A stretch of DNA of 64,000 nt, taken from NCBI GenBank assembly GCA_014802345.1, contig JAAVCM010000027.1, forward strand, positions 1-64,000, written 5' to 3'. The notes beneath the pieces were generated by a model, which searched no databases, had not been told where the DNA came from, and saw only the letters and a list, made by a program, of their open reading frames with translations. Source of the DNA: Bacteroides sp. Its GTDB lineage: Bacteria; Bacteroidota; Bacteroidia; Bacteroidales; Muribaculaceae. Both the position numbers and the translations under genes were made by a program. This document shows, in pieces, positions 34,075 through 44,620 of the stretch (the first letter of the stretch is position 1; each line of letters opens with the position of its first letter).

Positions 34075-35111
34075 CATCAAGAAGCCGCATCCAATCAATC
34101 ATGACTGCCTTGTCAGCGGTCATCCTCTGGCTCTACGTCACTCCGGCAGCGAAGGCGCAGGGCGACGCACAACTAACCCAATACTGGGCACTCCCGACCT
34201 ACTACAATCCGGCAGCCGTCGGTGACACCGACTATCTCCGCATACGCGGAGGCGCGCGTATGCAGTGGGTAGGCATCGACAATGCCCCCCGTAGCTTTGT
34301 CGCCGCCGCCGATATGCCCTTCAAGTTCATCGAACGCCGTTTCGGTACCGGCCTGGTCGTCCAGCAGGAATCCTACGGTCTGTTCCACAACTTCACGCTC
34401 GATGCCCAGATAGGCTACAAGCTCAAAATCCTCAAAGGCGAACTGACCGTTGCCCTGCAAGCCGGACTCTACAATCAGCAGTTCAAAGGCTCGGAGGTCT
34501 ATATCCCTGACGATGATGACTACCACGACAGCGCCGACGATGCAATCCCGCAGCGCGATGTGGCGGGCTATGCGCTCGACCTCGGCATCGGAGCCTTCTA
34601 TGTCCACAAGAAATTCTGGGGCGGAATCTCCATTCTCCATGCCAACAACCCGACGGTCTCGTTCACGGACGACACCCAGAATTCCACATCGCGTGCAGGG
34701 GAGACGGGTGGAAGTTCGGTCAGCGAAATGTCAAAAAAATATAAGTTTACTGCTTCACGCACTGCATATCTGATAGCGGGAAGCAATATTCCGATAAAAA
34801 ATACGTTATTTGAAGTGATACCGTCACTCTTAGTCAGAAGTGATTTTACCACTACCGATTTCCAGATTACCGGACGTGTCCGCTACAATAAACTTTTCAC
34901 CGCCGGTCTGGGCTACCGCTACAACGATGCCCTCTCCATCATGCTTGGTGCCGAAATCAAGGGTATATTCATCGGCTACAGCTACGACTATCACCTTTCC
35001 GAAATATCAAGAGCCTCGTCCGGCAGCCACGAGCTGGTGGCGGGCTATAACCTTAAACTGGATTTCTCTGAGAAAAACCGCCACAAACACAAGAGCATAC
35101 GCATACTGTAA
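34071..35111 (+). CDS. porP: PorP/SprF family T9SS membrane protein
   Basis: The 346-aa outer-membrane protein has a signal peptide ending AKAQ. The family opening follows (GDAQLTQYWALPTYYNPAAVGDTDYLRI), with later GTGLVVQQESYGLF, GYALDLGIGAFYVHKKFWGG and TAGLGYRYNDALSIMLGAEI. PorP/SprF proteins anchor T9SS parts or adhesins at the outer membrane. In P. gingivalis porP starts the porPKLMN operon, as here. gldK follows after 3 nt. Confidence 0.92.
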   Translation: MTSRSRIQSIMTALSAVILWLYVTPAAKAQGDAQLTQYWALPTYYNPAAVGDTDYLRIRGGARMQWVGIDNAPRSFVAAADMPFKFIERRFGTGLVVQQESYGLFHNFTLDAQIGYKLKILKGELTVALQAGLYNQQFKGSEVYIPDDDDYHDSADDAIPQRDVAGYALDLGIGAFYVHKKFWGGISILHANNPTVSFTDDTQNSTSRAGETGGSSVSEMSKKYKFTASRTAYLIAGSNIPIKNTLFEVIPSLLVRSDFTTTDFQITGRVRYNKLFTAGLGYRYNDALSIMLGAEIKGIFIGYSYDYHLSEISRASSGSHELVAGYNLKLDFSEKNRHKHKSIRIL

Positions 35112-35114
35112 CTT

Positions 35115-36554
35115 ATGAAAAAACTACTCCACATACTTTTCGCACTGTTTCTCCTCTCCGCGGCAGTCTCCTGCGCTACCGGCTCGCGTAGTTCGATGGG
35201 TGGCGAAGTGACCGGAGTCGGAGGCACGTCATGGACCGAGCCTACCCCCTACGGTATGGTTCTCGTCTCGCGTGGATCCGTCAAGATGGGTCCCTCGAAA
35301 GCCGATTCACTCTGGAATCTTGAAGCCGATCCCCGAGGGGTGTCGGTCGATGCGTTCTGGATGGACGAAACCGAGATTACCAACTCGAAATACAAGCAGT
35401 TTGTCTTCTGGGTGCGCGACTCCATCATCCGTGAGCGTCTTGCCGACCCAGCCTACGGCGGCAATGAGGAATTCAAAATCGAGGAGGACCGCGAAGGCAA
35501 CCCCGTCACCCCTCACCTCAACTGGGCGAAGGCAATCCCTTGGCGCAACGCCAACGAGGACGAGCAGCGTGCTATCGAGAGCCTCTACCGCACCAACCCC
35601 ATCACCGGAGTGCGTGAACTTGACCCCGAGCAGCTCAACTACCGCTACGAGGTCTACAACCACACCGAGGCTGCCAAGCGCAAACACCGTCTCAATCCCG
35701 CGCGCCGCGAGTACAACACCGACAAACCTGTCCCCACCGCTACCCCCATCATCTCCAAGGACACCGCCTATATCAATGATGAGGGTGAAATCATCCGCGA
35801 GACCATCACCCGCGGACTGACCGGCGACTTCGATTTCGTCAACACCTACATCGTTAACGTCTACCCCGACACAACGGCGTGGATCAACGACTTCGACAAT
35901 GCCTACAACGAGCCTTACGTCCGCCTTTATTTCTCCCACGGCGGCTATAACGACTATCCCGTCGTCGGTGTCAGTTGGGAACAGGCGACCGCCTTCGCAA
36001 ACTGGCGCACCGATTTCCTCCGCCGTTCACTTGGCCGTGAGGGTGTCTATGTAGAGCCTTACCGTCTCCCGACCGAAGCGGAGTGGGAGTATGCCGCACG
36101 CGCCGGAAAAAGCGAGAATATGTATCCTTGGGACGGTGACCTGCCGCTCACGGAGGATCAGGGGTGTTTCTACGCCAACTTCAAGCCACAGGAGGGCAAC
36201 TTCGTGCAGGACGGACAGCTAATCACGTCGCGCGTCGGTACATACGCCCCCAATGACTTCGGGCTTTATGACATGGCCGGCAACGTCAGCGAATGGACCT
36301 CGACAGCCTTCACCGAGAGTGTCAACAAACTGACGAGCGACCTCAATCCCGAGTACCGCTACAACGCAGCTCAGGAGGACCCCTACAAGATGAAGCGCAA
36401 GATTGTCCGTGGCGGTTCATGGAAGGACGTGGCCCACAATGTCCGCTCCGACCTCCGTATGTGGGAATATCAGAACGAACAGCGCTCCTACATCGGTTTC
36501 CGCTGCGTGCGTTCGCAGATAGGTTTCGCCAAAGGAACGAAGGCGAAAAAATAA
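35115..36554 (+). CDS. gldK: T9SS ring lipoprotein GldK/PorK
   Basis: The 479-aa outer-membrane lipoprotein (lipobox AVSC, Cys20) has a formylglycine-generating-enzyme (SUMF1) fold: VSVDAFWMDETEITNSKYKQF, VSWEQATAFANWR, RLPTEAEWEYAARAG, LYDMAGNVSEWTS, RGGSWKD. With GldN it forms the large periplasmic ring of the T9SS. The fold is structural in this family rather than enzymatic. It sits in the order porP-K-L-M-N. Confidence 0.93.
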   Translation: MKKLLHILFALFLLSAAVSCATGSRSSMGGEVTGVGGTSWTEPTPYGMVLVSRGSVKMGPSKADSLWNLEADPRGVSVDAFWMDETEITNSKYKQFVFWVRDSIIRERLADPAYGGNEEFKIEEDREGNPVTPHLNWAKAIPWRNANEDEQRAIESLYRTNPITGVRELDPEQLNYRYEVYNHTEAAKRKHRLNPARREYNTDKPVPTATPIISKDTAYINDEGEIIRETITRGLTGDFDFVNTYIVNVYPDTTAWINDFDNAYNEPYVRLYFSHGGYNDYPVVGVSWEQATAFANWRTDFLRRSLGREGVYVEPYRLPTEAEWEYAARAGKSENMYPWDGDLPLTEDQGCFYANFKPQEGNFVQDGQLITSRVGTYAPNDFGLYDMAGNVSEWTSTAFTESVNKLTSDLNPEYRYNAAQEDPYKMKRKIVRGGSWKDVAHNVRSDLRMWEYQNEQRSYIGFRCVRSQIGFAKGTKAKK

Positions 36555-36636
36555 TGTCTCTCTCATCCATCATCACACATTTTTCCCTGCCTCAACTCTC
36601 CATCCCCATCACCGACCACTCCAAAACTAACGCCTT

Positions 36637-37587
36637 ATGACCAAAGAAAAGATAAAGACCATAATGACTTGGGAAGGGGGACAGCGCCTCTTCAACTTCG
36701 CTTACAGCATCGGTGCGGCCATCGTCATCTGGGGCGCACTTTTCAAAATCCTCCATCTCCCCGGCGGCAACACTCTCCTCTGTATCGGCATGGGTACCGA
36801 GGTGCTGATGTTCATCCTCACCGCCTTTGACCGTCCTCCGAAAGAATATCACTGGGAAGAGGTCTTTCCCGAACTTGACGGCCGTAAGGGTGAGGGTCGT
36901 CCCGTCGTGACCGGGGACTCCTATGATGCCTCCCCGTCCGCGGCCTATGGGTCGTCCTACGGCGGTAACGTGGCCGATGCCCGCGCACGCGAGGCCGTCG
37001 GTCTCCCCGCAGGCATTGAACTCAGCGAGGAGGACCGCCTCTCGCTCACCGACAGCATCCACCGTATGTCGGCGGCTGCCGAACAGCTCTCCAAGATGGC
37101 AGAACTGACCACCGCGACTCAGGAATACCTCTCGCAGATGTCAGCCATCTCTGCCCAGATGGATCAGCTCCGCCAGACGACCGAGGCTCTCAACTCAGTC
37201 TCCTCCGTCCTTCTCGACAGCTACCGAGCCATCACTGAGAACTCGGCTTCAATCACCGAAAATTCCCGCGGCTACATCGAGCGTATGGGCGACCTCAACC
37301 GCAATCTCGGCGGACTCAATACAATCTATGAGATTCAGCTCAAAAGCGTGTCGACGCAGCTTGATTCTATCGACCGCGTCAACCGTGGCATCAAGGATAT
37401 CCGTGATATGTATGAGAAAAGCGCATCGCAGAGCGCACGCTACTGCGAGGAGACCGAGAAGATGGCGCGCTATATGCAGCAGCTCAATCAGGTCTACGAG
37501 AAGATGCTCCACGCCATGACCATCAATATGTATCGTCCCATGATGTCCGACATCCCCGGCGCCCAGTCGTCAGGAGCTGTCAACTGA
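36637..37587 (+). CDS. gldL: T9SS motor protein GldL/PorL
   Basis: The 316-aa inner-membrane protein has two N-terminal helices at about 22-40 (AYSIGAAIVIWGALFKILH) and 47-63. The Glu in helix 2 (GMGTEVLMF) corresponds to the residue thought to carry protons. A long cytoplasmic coiled coil follows (SDSIHRMSAAAEQLSKMAEL...). GldL and GldM form the proton-driven motor that powers T9SS. The acidic spacer of about 60 residues after the helices is variable in the family. Confidence 0.93.
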   Translation: MTKEKIKTIMTWEGGQRLFNFAYSIGAAIVIWGALFKILHLPGGNTLLCIGMGTEVLMFILTAFDRPPKEYHWEEVFPELDGRKGEGRPVVTGDSYDASPSAAYGSSYGGNVADARAREAVGLPAGIELSEEDRLSLTDSIHRMSAAAEQLSKMAELTTATQEYLSQMSAISAQMDQLRQTTEALNSVSSVLLDSYRAITENSASITENSRGYIERMGDLNRNLGGLNTIYEIQLKSVSTQLDSIDRVNRGIKDIRDMYEKSASQSARYCEETEKMARYMQQLNQVYEKMLHAMTINMYRPMMSDIPGAQSSGAVN

Positions 37588-37647
37588 CCTCACTCCTCCC
37601 CCGCCCCACCATTATCCCAACAGTCAGCCCAAGTAACATAAGATTAT

Positions 37648-39213
37648 ATGGCAGAATCAGTAGTCAGGCTCTCACCGAGGCAGAAGATGATAAACCTTAT
37701 GTATATCGTCCTCACAGCCATGCTTGCGCTCAACGTCTCGAGCGACGTTCTCGACGGCTTCGTGCAGGTCGAGGATGGTCTCGCACGCACCAATGCCACC
37801 GTGGGTCGACGCAACGATGCCGTCTATGCACAGCTTGAAAGTTTCACCGCCCAGAATCCCGGCAAGGGCGCTCCGTGGCTTGCAAAGGCCAACGATGTCC
37901 GCCAGCGGGCTGCCGCGCTCTACTCACTCGTCGATTCACTGAAAACCGCAATAGTGGTCGAGGCTGACGGCCCTGACGGAAACTCTGCCGACATCAAACG
38001 CCGTGACGACCTCGAATCCGCCGCGGTCGTGATGCTCTCGCCCGCTTCAAAAGGTGGAGCAATCCTCCATAGCGAGATGGATTCCTACCGCGAGTTCATC
38101 ACCTCACTGATTCCTGACACCATCAAACGCACGAGCATCAGCGAGGCGCTTTCGACCGCACCCTTCCAGCGTCCCGGCACCGTCACCCCACAGCTCTGGG
38201 AGGAGGCGAAGTTTGAGAATCAGCCCGTAGTGGCAGCCGTCACCCTCCTCACCAAGCTCCAGAACGACATCCGCTATGCCGAAGGCGAGGCACTCGCCCA
38301 TCTGCTTGCGGCAGTCGATGCGGGCGATGTCCGCGTCAACGAAATCAACGCCTTCGTCATCCCGCAGTCGCGCATGGTGATGCGTGGCGGAAAATACAGT
38401 GCGAACATCGTACTCGCCGCCGTCGACACCACCGCGCGTCCCGAAATCTTCATCGGAGACAGGAAACTCGCCAACGAGGACGGACTCTACGAATTCGTCA
38501 CCTCTTCGACAGGTACATTTGACTACAACGGTTACCTCGAAGTGACCCACGGCGACGGCACATCGACGCGCCACCCCTTCTCGTCGAGCTATACCGTCAT
38601 GGAACCCACCGCAACCGTGTCGGCAACGATGATGAATGTCCTCTATGCCGGCATCGACAACCCGATGAGCATCTCAGTGCCGGGTGTGCCGATGAATGCC
38701 GTCAGCGCAACCATGAGCAACGGCAGTCTTACCCGCAAGGGTGATTCATGGGTGGCACGCCCTGCCAAAGTCGGCGAGAACGCCACACTCACCGTGACTG
38801 CGACCATCGACGGTCGTCCGCAGACCGTTGCGACCACGACTTTCCGTGTCCGAAAGCTCCCCGACCCTGTGGCCTTCATCACCTATGCCGGTGCAAACGG
38901 TGCGAAGGAACGCTACAAGGGTGGACGCCCCATCTCAAAGACCCTCCTGACATCAGCACCCGGCATTGATGCCGCTATCGACGACGATATGCTCAACATT
39001 GATTTTCAGGTACTCGGTTTCGAGACGGTCTTCTTTGACCAGATGGGCAACGCCATCCCCGAAGTCTCACAGGGCGCATCCTTCTCCCAGCGCCAGAAGG
39101 ACCAGTTCAAGCGTCTATCTCGCGGGAAACGCTTCTACATCTCGCGTATCCGCGCCAAAGGTCCCGACGGCATTGAACGTGTCCTCAGTCCCGTGGAAGT
39201 AATAGTCAACTGA
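37648..39213 (+). CDS. gldM: T9SS motor protein GldM/PorM
   Basis: The 521-aa product has one N-terminal transmembrane helix (QKMINLMYIVLTAMLALNV) whose Arg/Lys-flanked start matches the family. A long periplasmic part consists of a helical domain and four beta-domains that span to the GldK/N ring (VVMLSPASKGGAILHSEMDSY, RMVMRGGKYSANIVLAAVDT, LPDPVAFI). It is full length and in the standard position after gldL. Confidence 0.94.
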   Translation: MAESVVRLSPRQKMINLMYIVLTAMLALNVSSDVLDGFVQVEDGLARTNATVGRRNDAVYAQLESFTAQNPGKGAPWLAKANDVRQRAAALYSLVDSLKTAIVVEADGPDGNSADIKRRDDLESAAVVMLSPASKGGAILHSEMDSYREFITSLIPDTIKRTSISEALSTAPFQRPGTVTPQLWEEAKFENQPVVAAVTLLTKLQNDIRYAEGEALAHLLAAVDAGDVRVNEINAFVIPQSRMVMRGGKYSANIVLAAVDTTARPEIFIGDRKLANEDGLYEFVTSSTGTFDYNGYLEVTHGDGTSTRHPFSSSYTVMEPTATVSATMMNVLYAGIDNPMSISVPGVPMNAVSATMSNGSLTRKGDSWVARPAKVGENATLTVTATIDGRPQTVATTTFRVRKLPDPVAFITYAGANGAKERYKGGRPISKTLLTSAPGIDAAIDDDMLNIDFQVLGFETVFFDQMGNAIPEVSQGASFSQRQKDQFKRLSRGKRFYISRIRAKGPDGIERVLSPVEVIVN

Positions 39214-39274
39214 CCCCGTTTTTCATAGATTCATCAGGATTCCTCCCAATCATCCCCCATATCCAACCATCAAA

Positions 39275-40411
39275 ATGAAGAAGATTCTTCTTACCGCCAT
39301 AGCCATGATAATCTCGGCTGCCGCCTTCGCGCAGGAGTCGAGTTCAAGCAGTGTGGTGCGCCGACGCAATGCCGACGACCGCAATGCGCAGAAAAACTCC
39401 ACCACCGGTGTGACACAGCGTATGCAGTCACATTTCGAGGACACCCCCGTCAGTGACTCCGAAATGCAGTGGATGCGCGTGATGTACCGCCAACTGGATT
39501 TGATGAAGGACGAAAACGCGGCGCTCTACTATCCTGACGAGCCTGTCGAGGGACAGGAAAACCTGTTCCGCATCATTCTCGGCCGTATGGCCAACAATGA
39601 GCTGACCGGCTACGAGTATCTTGACGGACGAGAGATGTTCACCGACAACTATAAGGTGAATATGCGCGACGTACTCGACCGCTTCCATATCCTCTACACT
39701 GACGCGAAAGGCTCGACCGAGCGCAATCCTCGTTTCGTCATCGAGGAGGCCGATGTTCCAGCCTCAGAAGTCCTCAGCTACTATATCATCGAGCGTTGGG
39801 AATTCGACAAGCGTCAGAACCGTATGCGCACCCGCATCGAAGCCGTCTGTCCCGTGCTTCACCGCTCCGGTGACTTCGGCGGAGAAGCCGTGAAATATCC
39901 CATGTTCTGGGTGAAATATGACGACCTCCGTCCCTATCTCACCACACAGAACATATTCACGAATGACGACAATAACCTTGCGTCATGCACCTACGATGAT
40001 TATTTCCAGCTCGGTCTCTACAAGGGGGACATCTACAAGACCCGCAATCTGAAAAATCGGTCGCTCATGCAGATGTATCCCGACCCCGACGAACTTGCAC
40101 ACGCTCAGGACAGCATACAGAAGCGTCTGGACTCGTTTGAGGAGAAGCTGTGGGTTCCCTCTCTCGAAGAGCTTGCAGCGCGTCGTGAGGCCGCAGAAAA
40201 GGCTGAAATGGCTGCTGCCGGTGAAAGCGTAGAGGAAGCTGCCGACGCGCCTGCCGCTCCCAAGGCTGCTGTACGCTCGGCACGCTCGAAACGGGGTACG
40301 CAGAACGCATCGTCGCCCAAAGCCAAACCCGCGAAAGTCAAGAAGGCCAAGGCTCCGAAAGCCTCTTCGTCGTCAAGCGCAGTCCGCTCCGTGCGCAACC
40401 GCCGCCGCTGA
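39275..40411 (+). CDS. gldN: T9SS ring protein GldN/PorN with basic C-terminal tail
   Basis: The 378-aa exported protein has a signal peptide (ending AAFAQ) and the family core (DSEMQWMRVMYRQLDL, FRIILGRMANNELTGYEYLDG, VLSYYIIERWEFDKRQNRMRTRIEAVCP). After the core come a Glu/Ala-rich helix at about 300-325 and a highly basic, Ala/Ser/Lys-rich tail of roughly 48 residues (SARSKRG..., KPAKVKKAKAPKASSSSS, RSVRNRRR). That tail is an unusual addition. It is the last gene of the operon. Confidence 0.92.
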   Translation: MKKILLTAIAMIISAAAFAQESSSSSVVRRRNADDRNAQKNSTTGVTQRMQSHFEDTPVSDSEMQWMRVMYRQLDLMKDENAALYYPDEPVEGQENLFRIILGRMANNELTGYEYLDGREMFTDNYKVNMRDVLDRFHILYTDAKGSTERNPRFVIEEADVPASEVLSYYIIERWEFDKRQNRMRTRIEAVCPVLHRSGDFGGEAVKYPMFWVKYDDLRPYLTTQNIFTNDDNNLASCTYDDYFQLGLYKGDIYKTRNLKNRSLMQMYPDPDELAHAQDSIQKRLDSFEEKLWVPSLEELAARREAAEKAEMAAAGESVEEAADAPAAPKAAVRSARSKRGTQNASSPKAKPAKVKKAKAPKASSSSSAVRSVRNRRR

Positions 40412-40469
40412 CCTCTCCCTCATCCCCCACTCTAAATTTAAATTCAAGACTACTTTAAACTTAGAAAAT

Positions 40470-40557
40470 ACTCCCTCCGGGAACGTCATCTCCAAACAAA
40501 GACCTTTCTCACAGCTTGCTAATTTAAAAGGTCAGATGACATCCCGAAGGGAGTTTT
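40470..40557 (+). terminator. Long interrupted hairpin after gldN
   Basis: Nested complementary segments ACTCCCT, CGGGA, GTCATCT and GACCTTT pair with AAAGGTC, AGATGAC, TCCCG and AGGGAGT across about 85 nt, and TTTT follows. It probably terminates the T9SS operon. Its length and multiple stem blocks leave open a structured RNA. Confidence 0.7.
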
Positions 40558-40613
40558 CTATTCTTTATAGTACAAGATAGCATAGGCGCACGCCCTACGT
40601 CCCCCTTAACCAA

Positions 40614-40994
40614 TCAATTCTCCTGTTCAGGTAATTCTCTCAGCGGTATCCCCGTCTTGATGACGGCATTGACAAACTCTACGAAATTAATCTCCATCTC
40701 ACCGATGCGAAGTTCTGTGGTCAGTTGCGGAGGAAGCTGGATGAGCTTATTGTGACAGCGTTCCGCAAGCTCCCATTCCTGACTTTTAAGAAATAATTCA
40801 AGCTCTCGCTTATCGCCTTTTTCAAGGAGTGTCTGTGCCTCCGTCAACTGCTCGTTGAAGCAATCCAGCAGCTTGACAGCCTCCTTTTTTGAGATTTCAT
40901 CAGGCTGTTCCCTGAGAATACCTTCGACACGTTTGGTACAGGACATGGTGGCCAATGAAGCCACAATCATAAAGAGCAACAGTATTTTTTTCAT
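40614..40994 (-). CDS. Small helical lipoprotein, unknown
   Basis: The 126-aa product has a lipobox (TMSC, Cys19) and a mainly helical mature part (EAVKLLDCFNEQLTEAQTLLEKGDKRELELFLKSQEW...). It ends in a short Pro/Glu tail. Cys residues at CFNEQ and RCHNK could pair. I do not recognise the family. It follows secA on the minus strand but is separated by two hairpins, so it is probably transcribed on its own. It converges with the T9SS operon. Confidence 0.55.
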   Translation of the reverse strand: MKKILLLFMIVASLATMSCTKRVEGILREQPDEISKKEAVKLLDCFNEQLTEAQTLLEKGDKRELELFLKSQEWELAERCHNKLIQLPPQLTTELRIGEMEINFVEFVNAVIKTGIPLRELPEQEN

Positions 40995-41008
40995 GACATC
41001 ACATTAAA

Positions 41009-41029
41009 ATCCCGCTCTGACGGCGGGAT
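41009..41029 (-). promoter_or_regulatory. Leader hairpin before the small lipoprotein gene
   Basis: A 7-bp stem ATCCCGC / GCGGGAT lies about 15 nt upstream of the lipoprotein ATG and on the minus strand is followed by TTTTAA. It could be an attenuator or the real end of secA read-through. Confidence 0.35.
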
Positions 41030-41058
41030 GATTTTTCAGTATTGACGATTCTATAATA

Positions 41059-41088
41059 TTTAGGGTCTGCGCGTGCGCAGACCCTAAA
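41059..41088 (-). terminator. Hairpin after secA
   Basis: A perfect 14-nt inverted repeat TTTAGGGTCTGCGC / GCGCAGACCCTAAA with a minimal loop lies 30 nt after the secA stop. The T-run is weak (TATTATAG), but the stem is strong. Confidence 0.7.
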
Positions 41089-41117
41089 CATATTTTGATT
41101 AGTCTCGGAACCTATCT

Positions 41118-44100
41118 TTACAGACCCTTTCCGTGGCAGTTCTTATATTTCTTGCCTGAACCGCAGGGACAGGGGTCATTGCGGTTGATGCGGGGTCCTG
41201 CCTTGACAGGCTGGGGAGCGGGACGCTCACCTGCACCCTGTGCGGCTGCGCGCTGCGCATTCTCGCCGGGGAGGTTCTCGCGTGAGGTCTGATACTGCGA
41301 ATAATCGTTGGGACGCTCAGGCATCGCGCGCTCCACCTTAGGCTGTGGTTTGGGAGCCTCAGGCGCAGGCGTATCCTTAATGGCAGCCGCCGGCATCTCT
41401 ATCTCAACATCATCCTCCTCAGATTCCTGAGCCGGGACTTCCGCAGCCGCAGTCTGCGCACGCGGTGCCGGAGGAGCCTGCTGGATGTAGATCTGACCGC
41501 GCATGAGGGTCGACATTGCCTTCACGTTAAGATTGTTGAGCATTGCCTCAAAGAGATGGAACGATTCTACCTTATAGATGATGAGCGGGTCTTTCTGCTC
41601 GTAGGAAGCGTTCTGGACACTCTGACGGAGCTGATCGAGTTCGCGGAGGTGTTCTTTCCAAAGTTCGTCGATGGTGACGAGCAGGACAGCCTTATGCCAT
41701 TCCTTGACAATCGACTTGCAACCGGTGCGATAAGCCTCGTCGAGATCCACAACGAGGTTGAAGAAACGCTTGCCGTCGGTCATCGGGACGGCGATACGAC
41801 CCTTGAAGCCACGGTTTTCAACACAGTCGATAATTACCGGCTGAGCCACATCGAGGATACGCTGGCTCTTGCGGTCGAAAGCCTCCTGAGCGGCAGCATG
41901 AATCTTCTCGATGGCATCCTCCTTGGACATATTGCGATACTCCTCCTCGGTGAAGGGAGCTTCGATGGTCAGCACGCGGAAAAGTTCGAGCGAGAGGTCT
42001 TGATAATCGGAGGGGCCGTAGTTATTGACGAAGTTTTCGATGACGTCCCACATCATGTTGGCGATGTCGATGCCCACACGTTCACCGAGGAGCGCGTGGT
42101 GACGGCGGTTATAGATGTAGGTACGCTGCTTGTTCATTACGTCGTCATATTCAAGCAGACGCTTACGGATACCGAAGTTATTCTCCTCAACGCGCTTCTG
42201 GGCATTGCCGATGGCGTTGGTCACCATACTGCTCTCTATTCTCTCGCCTTCTTCAAGACCGAGGGTATCGAGCATTTTCATGACGCGGTCGGTGGCGAAA
42301 AGACGCATCAACTGATCCTCGAAAGACACATAGAACACCGACGAACCGGGGTCACCCTGACGACCTGCACGACCGCGGAGCTGACGGTCGACACGGCGCG
42401 ACTCATGGCGCTCTGTACCGATGATGGCAAGACCGCCTGCCTCCTTGACTTCGGGAGTGAGCTTGATGTCCGTACCACGGCCTGCCATGTTGGTGGCGAT
42501 TGTCACCATACCCTGACGACCTGCGTGAGCCACGATTTCTGCCTCCTTCTGGTGGAGCTTGGCGTTGAGGACGTTGTGAGGGATATGACGCATGGTGAGC
42601 ATACGGCTGAGAAGTTCGGAGATTTCCACTGAAGTCGTACCGACAAGCACCGGACGCCCCTTAGCCACGAGGTCCTGAATCTCCTCGATGACAGCGGCAT
42701 ATTTCTCCTTCTTGGTCTTATAGACGCGGTCGTTCATGTCGATGCGGGCAATCGGCTTGTTGGTCGGAATTGTGACCACATCGAGCTTATAGATGTCCCA
42801 TAACTCACCTGCCTCGGTCTCGGCGGTACCGGTCATACCTGCCAGCTTGTGATACATACGGAAATAGTTCTGGAGAGTGATGGTCGCAAATGTCTGCGTT
42901 GCAGCCTCGACCTTGACACGTTCCTTCGCCTCGATAGCCTGATGGAGTCCGTCGCTGTAACGGCGACCTTCCATGATACGGCCTGTCTGCTCGTCGACAA
43001 TCTTGATTTTGCCCTCGTCGATGACGTATTCGACATCCTTTTCAAAGAGCGCGTAGGCTTTGAGAAGCTGAGTGACGGTGTGGACACGCTCTGCCTTGAC
43101 AGCATAGTCCTGCATAAGCTCATCCTTGCGCTGCTGACGCACGGCGAGGTCTTCGATATGCTCCGTCTCCGAAAGCTGCGATGCAATGTCGGGGAGGACA
43201 AAGAAATTGGGGTCGTTGGTCTTTCCGGTAAGTTCGTCGATACCCTTGTCGGTGAGCTCGACGCTGCGGTTCTTCTCGTCGATGACGAAGTAGAGCGGAT
43301 CGGTCACCTTCGGCATCTCGCGCTTGTTGTCTTGCAGATAGTAGGCCTCGGTTTCAAGCATGAGGTTCTTCATGCCCTCCTGAGAAAGGAACTTGATGAG
43401 CGCGCCGTTCTTGGGGAGACCCTTGAAAGCACGGTAGAGCAGCAATGCACCCTCCTTGCGCACCTCCTTGTCCTCGGAAGCAATCTTGGTCTTGGCTTCG
43501 GCGAGAATCTTGGTGACGAGACGGCGCTGTGCCTCGAATACCTTCTCGACGTTCGGACGGTACTCGTCAAAAAGCTGGTCGTCACCCTTGGGGACAGGAC
43601 CGGAGATGATGAGGGGGGTACGGGCATCGTCGATAAGCACCGAGTCAACCTCATCGACAATGGCATAATAGTGCTTGCGCTGCACCATGTCGCCGGGCGA
43701 CATTGCCATATTGTCGCGGAGGTAGTCGAAACCGAACTCGTTGTTCGTACCGAAAGTGATGTCACAGTTATATGCTGCGCGGCGTGCAGCCGTGTTGGGC
43801 TGATGCTTGTCGATACAGTCGACGGTCGAGCCATGGAACATATACAGAGGACCCATCCACTCGGAGTCACGCTTCGAGAGGTAATCGTTGACGGTCACGA
43901 CGTGGACACCACGCCCTGAGAGCGAACGGAGGAACACCGGGAGCGTAGCCACGAGGGTCTTACCTTCACCGGTAGCCATCTCCGCAATCTTGCCCTGATG
44001 AAGCACGATACCGCCGATGAGCTGCACGCGGTAGTGGGTCATGTCCCATTTCACTTCATTTCCACCGGCAATCCAGTGGTTTTTCCATATAGCATTGTCG

Positions 44101-44549
44101 CCGTCGATGGATACGAAATCCTTGCCTTGTGCGGCAAGCTCTCGGTCAAGCTCGGTGGCCTTGACGACGATGGTCTCGTTGGCGGTGAAGCGGGCTGCGG
44201 TCTCGCGCAACACGGCAAACACCTCGGGAAGATGCTCGTTGAGCTTATCCTCGATGGTGTCGAGCATCGTCTTCTCGTTCTGGTCAATCTTGTCCCAGAC
44301 AGGCTGACGCTCGTCAAATGGAAGCTCCTCCACTTCGAGGCGCAGGCGTGCGTTCTCCTCTTCTTCAGCCGAGATTGCCTGCTTGATGTCAGCACGCACG
44401 TTGGCTATACGCTCACGGAGCTGATCTATGGTGAGTTGCTGTACCTCAGGCCCGAGAGCCTCGATTTTCTTCACGATTGGTTCGATTTCCTTCAGGTCGC
44501 GGGTCGACTTGTTGCCGAAAATCTTGGTGAGGAATGATTGAAATGACAT
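41118..44549 (-). CDS. secA: Preprotein translocase ATPase SecA
   Basis: The 1143-aa motor protein drives proteins through SecYEG. Walker A is in [14 protein letters not shown]. Also present are FVIVDEVDS-like [22 protein letters not shown], the second nucleotide-binding domain with [15 protein letters not shown] and [12 protein letters not shown], and the [14 protein letters not shown] motif. The C-terminal SEC-C zinc motif is [16 protein letters not shown]. The size, with insertions relative to E. coli, is normal for Bacteroidetes. A Pro/Ala/Glu-rich linker precedes the zinc motif. Confidence 0.97.
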   Translation of the reverse strand: MSFQSFLTKIFGNKSTRDLKEIEPIVKKIEALGPEVQQLTIDQLRERIANVRADIKQAISAEEEENARLRLEVEELPFDERQPVWDKIDQNEKTMLDTIEDKLNEHLPEVFAVLRETAARFTANETIVVKATELDRELAAQGKDFVSIDGDNAIWKNHWIAGGNEVKWDMTHYRVQLIGGIVLHQGKIAEMATGEGKTLVATLPVFLRSLSGRGVHVVTVNDYLSKRDSEWMGPLYMFHGSTVDCIDKHQPNTAARRAAYNCDITFGTNNEFGFDYLRDNMAMSPGDMVQRKHYYAIVDEVDSVLIDDARTPLIISGPVPKGDDQLFDEYRPNVEKVFEAQRRLVTKILAEAKTKIASEDKEVRKEGALLLYRAFKGLPKNGALIKFLSQEGMKNLMLETEAYYLQDNKREMPKVTDPLYFVIDEKNRSVELTDKGIDELTGKTNDPNFFVLPDIASQLSETEHIEDLAVRQQRKDELMQDYAVKAERVHTVTQLLKAYALFEKDVEYVIDEGKIKIVDEQTGRIMEGRRYSDGLHQAIEAKERVKVEAATQTFATITLQNYFRMYHKLAGMTGTAETEAGELWDIYKLDVVTIPTNKPIARIDMNDRVYKTKKEKYAAVIEEIQDLVAKGRPVLVGTTSVEISELLSRMLTMRHIPHNVLNAKLHQKEAEIVAHAGRQGMVTIATNMAGRGTDIKLTPEVKEAGGLAIIGTERHESRRVDRQLRGRAGRQGDPGSSVFYVSFEDQLMRLFATDRVMKMLDTLGLEEGERIESSMVTNAIGNAQKRVEENNFGIRKRLLEYDDVMNKQRTYIYNRRHHALLGERVGIDIANMMWDVIENFVNNYGPSDYQDLSLELFRVLTIEAPFTEEEYRNMSKEDAIEKIHAAAQEAFDRKSQRILDVAQPVIIDCVENRGFKGRIAVPMTDGKRFFNLVVDLDEAYRTGCKSIVKEWHKAVLLVTIDELWKEHLRELDQLRQSVQNASYEQKDPLIIYKVESFHLFEAMLNNLNVKAMSTLMRGQIYIQQAPPAPRAQTAAAEVPAQESEEDDVEIEMPAAAIKDTPAPEAPKPQPKVERAMPERPNDYSQYQTSRENLPGENAQRAAAQGAGERPAPQPVKAGPRINRNDPCPCGSGKKYKNCHGKGL

Positions 44550-44620
44550 ATTTTAATTGTATTCTTTATTTCTGTTGATTTGATTGAAGGATTTGTTTCT
44601 CTGAGAGGTTGCTGCATCCG

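Noticed and set aside
41556-43919. 358-aa and 356-aa plus-strand ORFs over secA
   Set aside because: Antisense shadows caused by codon bias of secA; no recognisable protein features.
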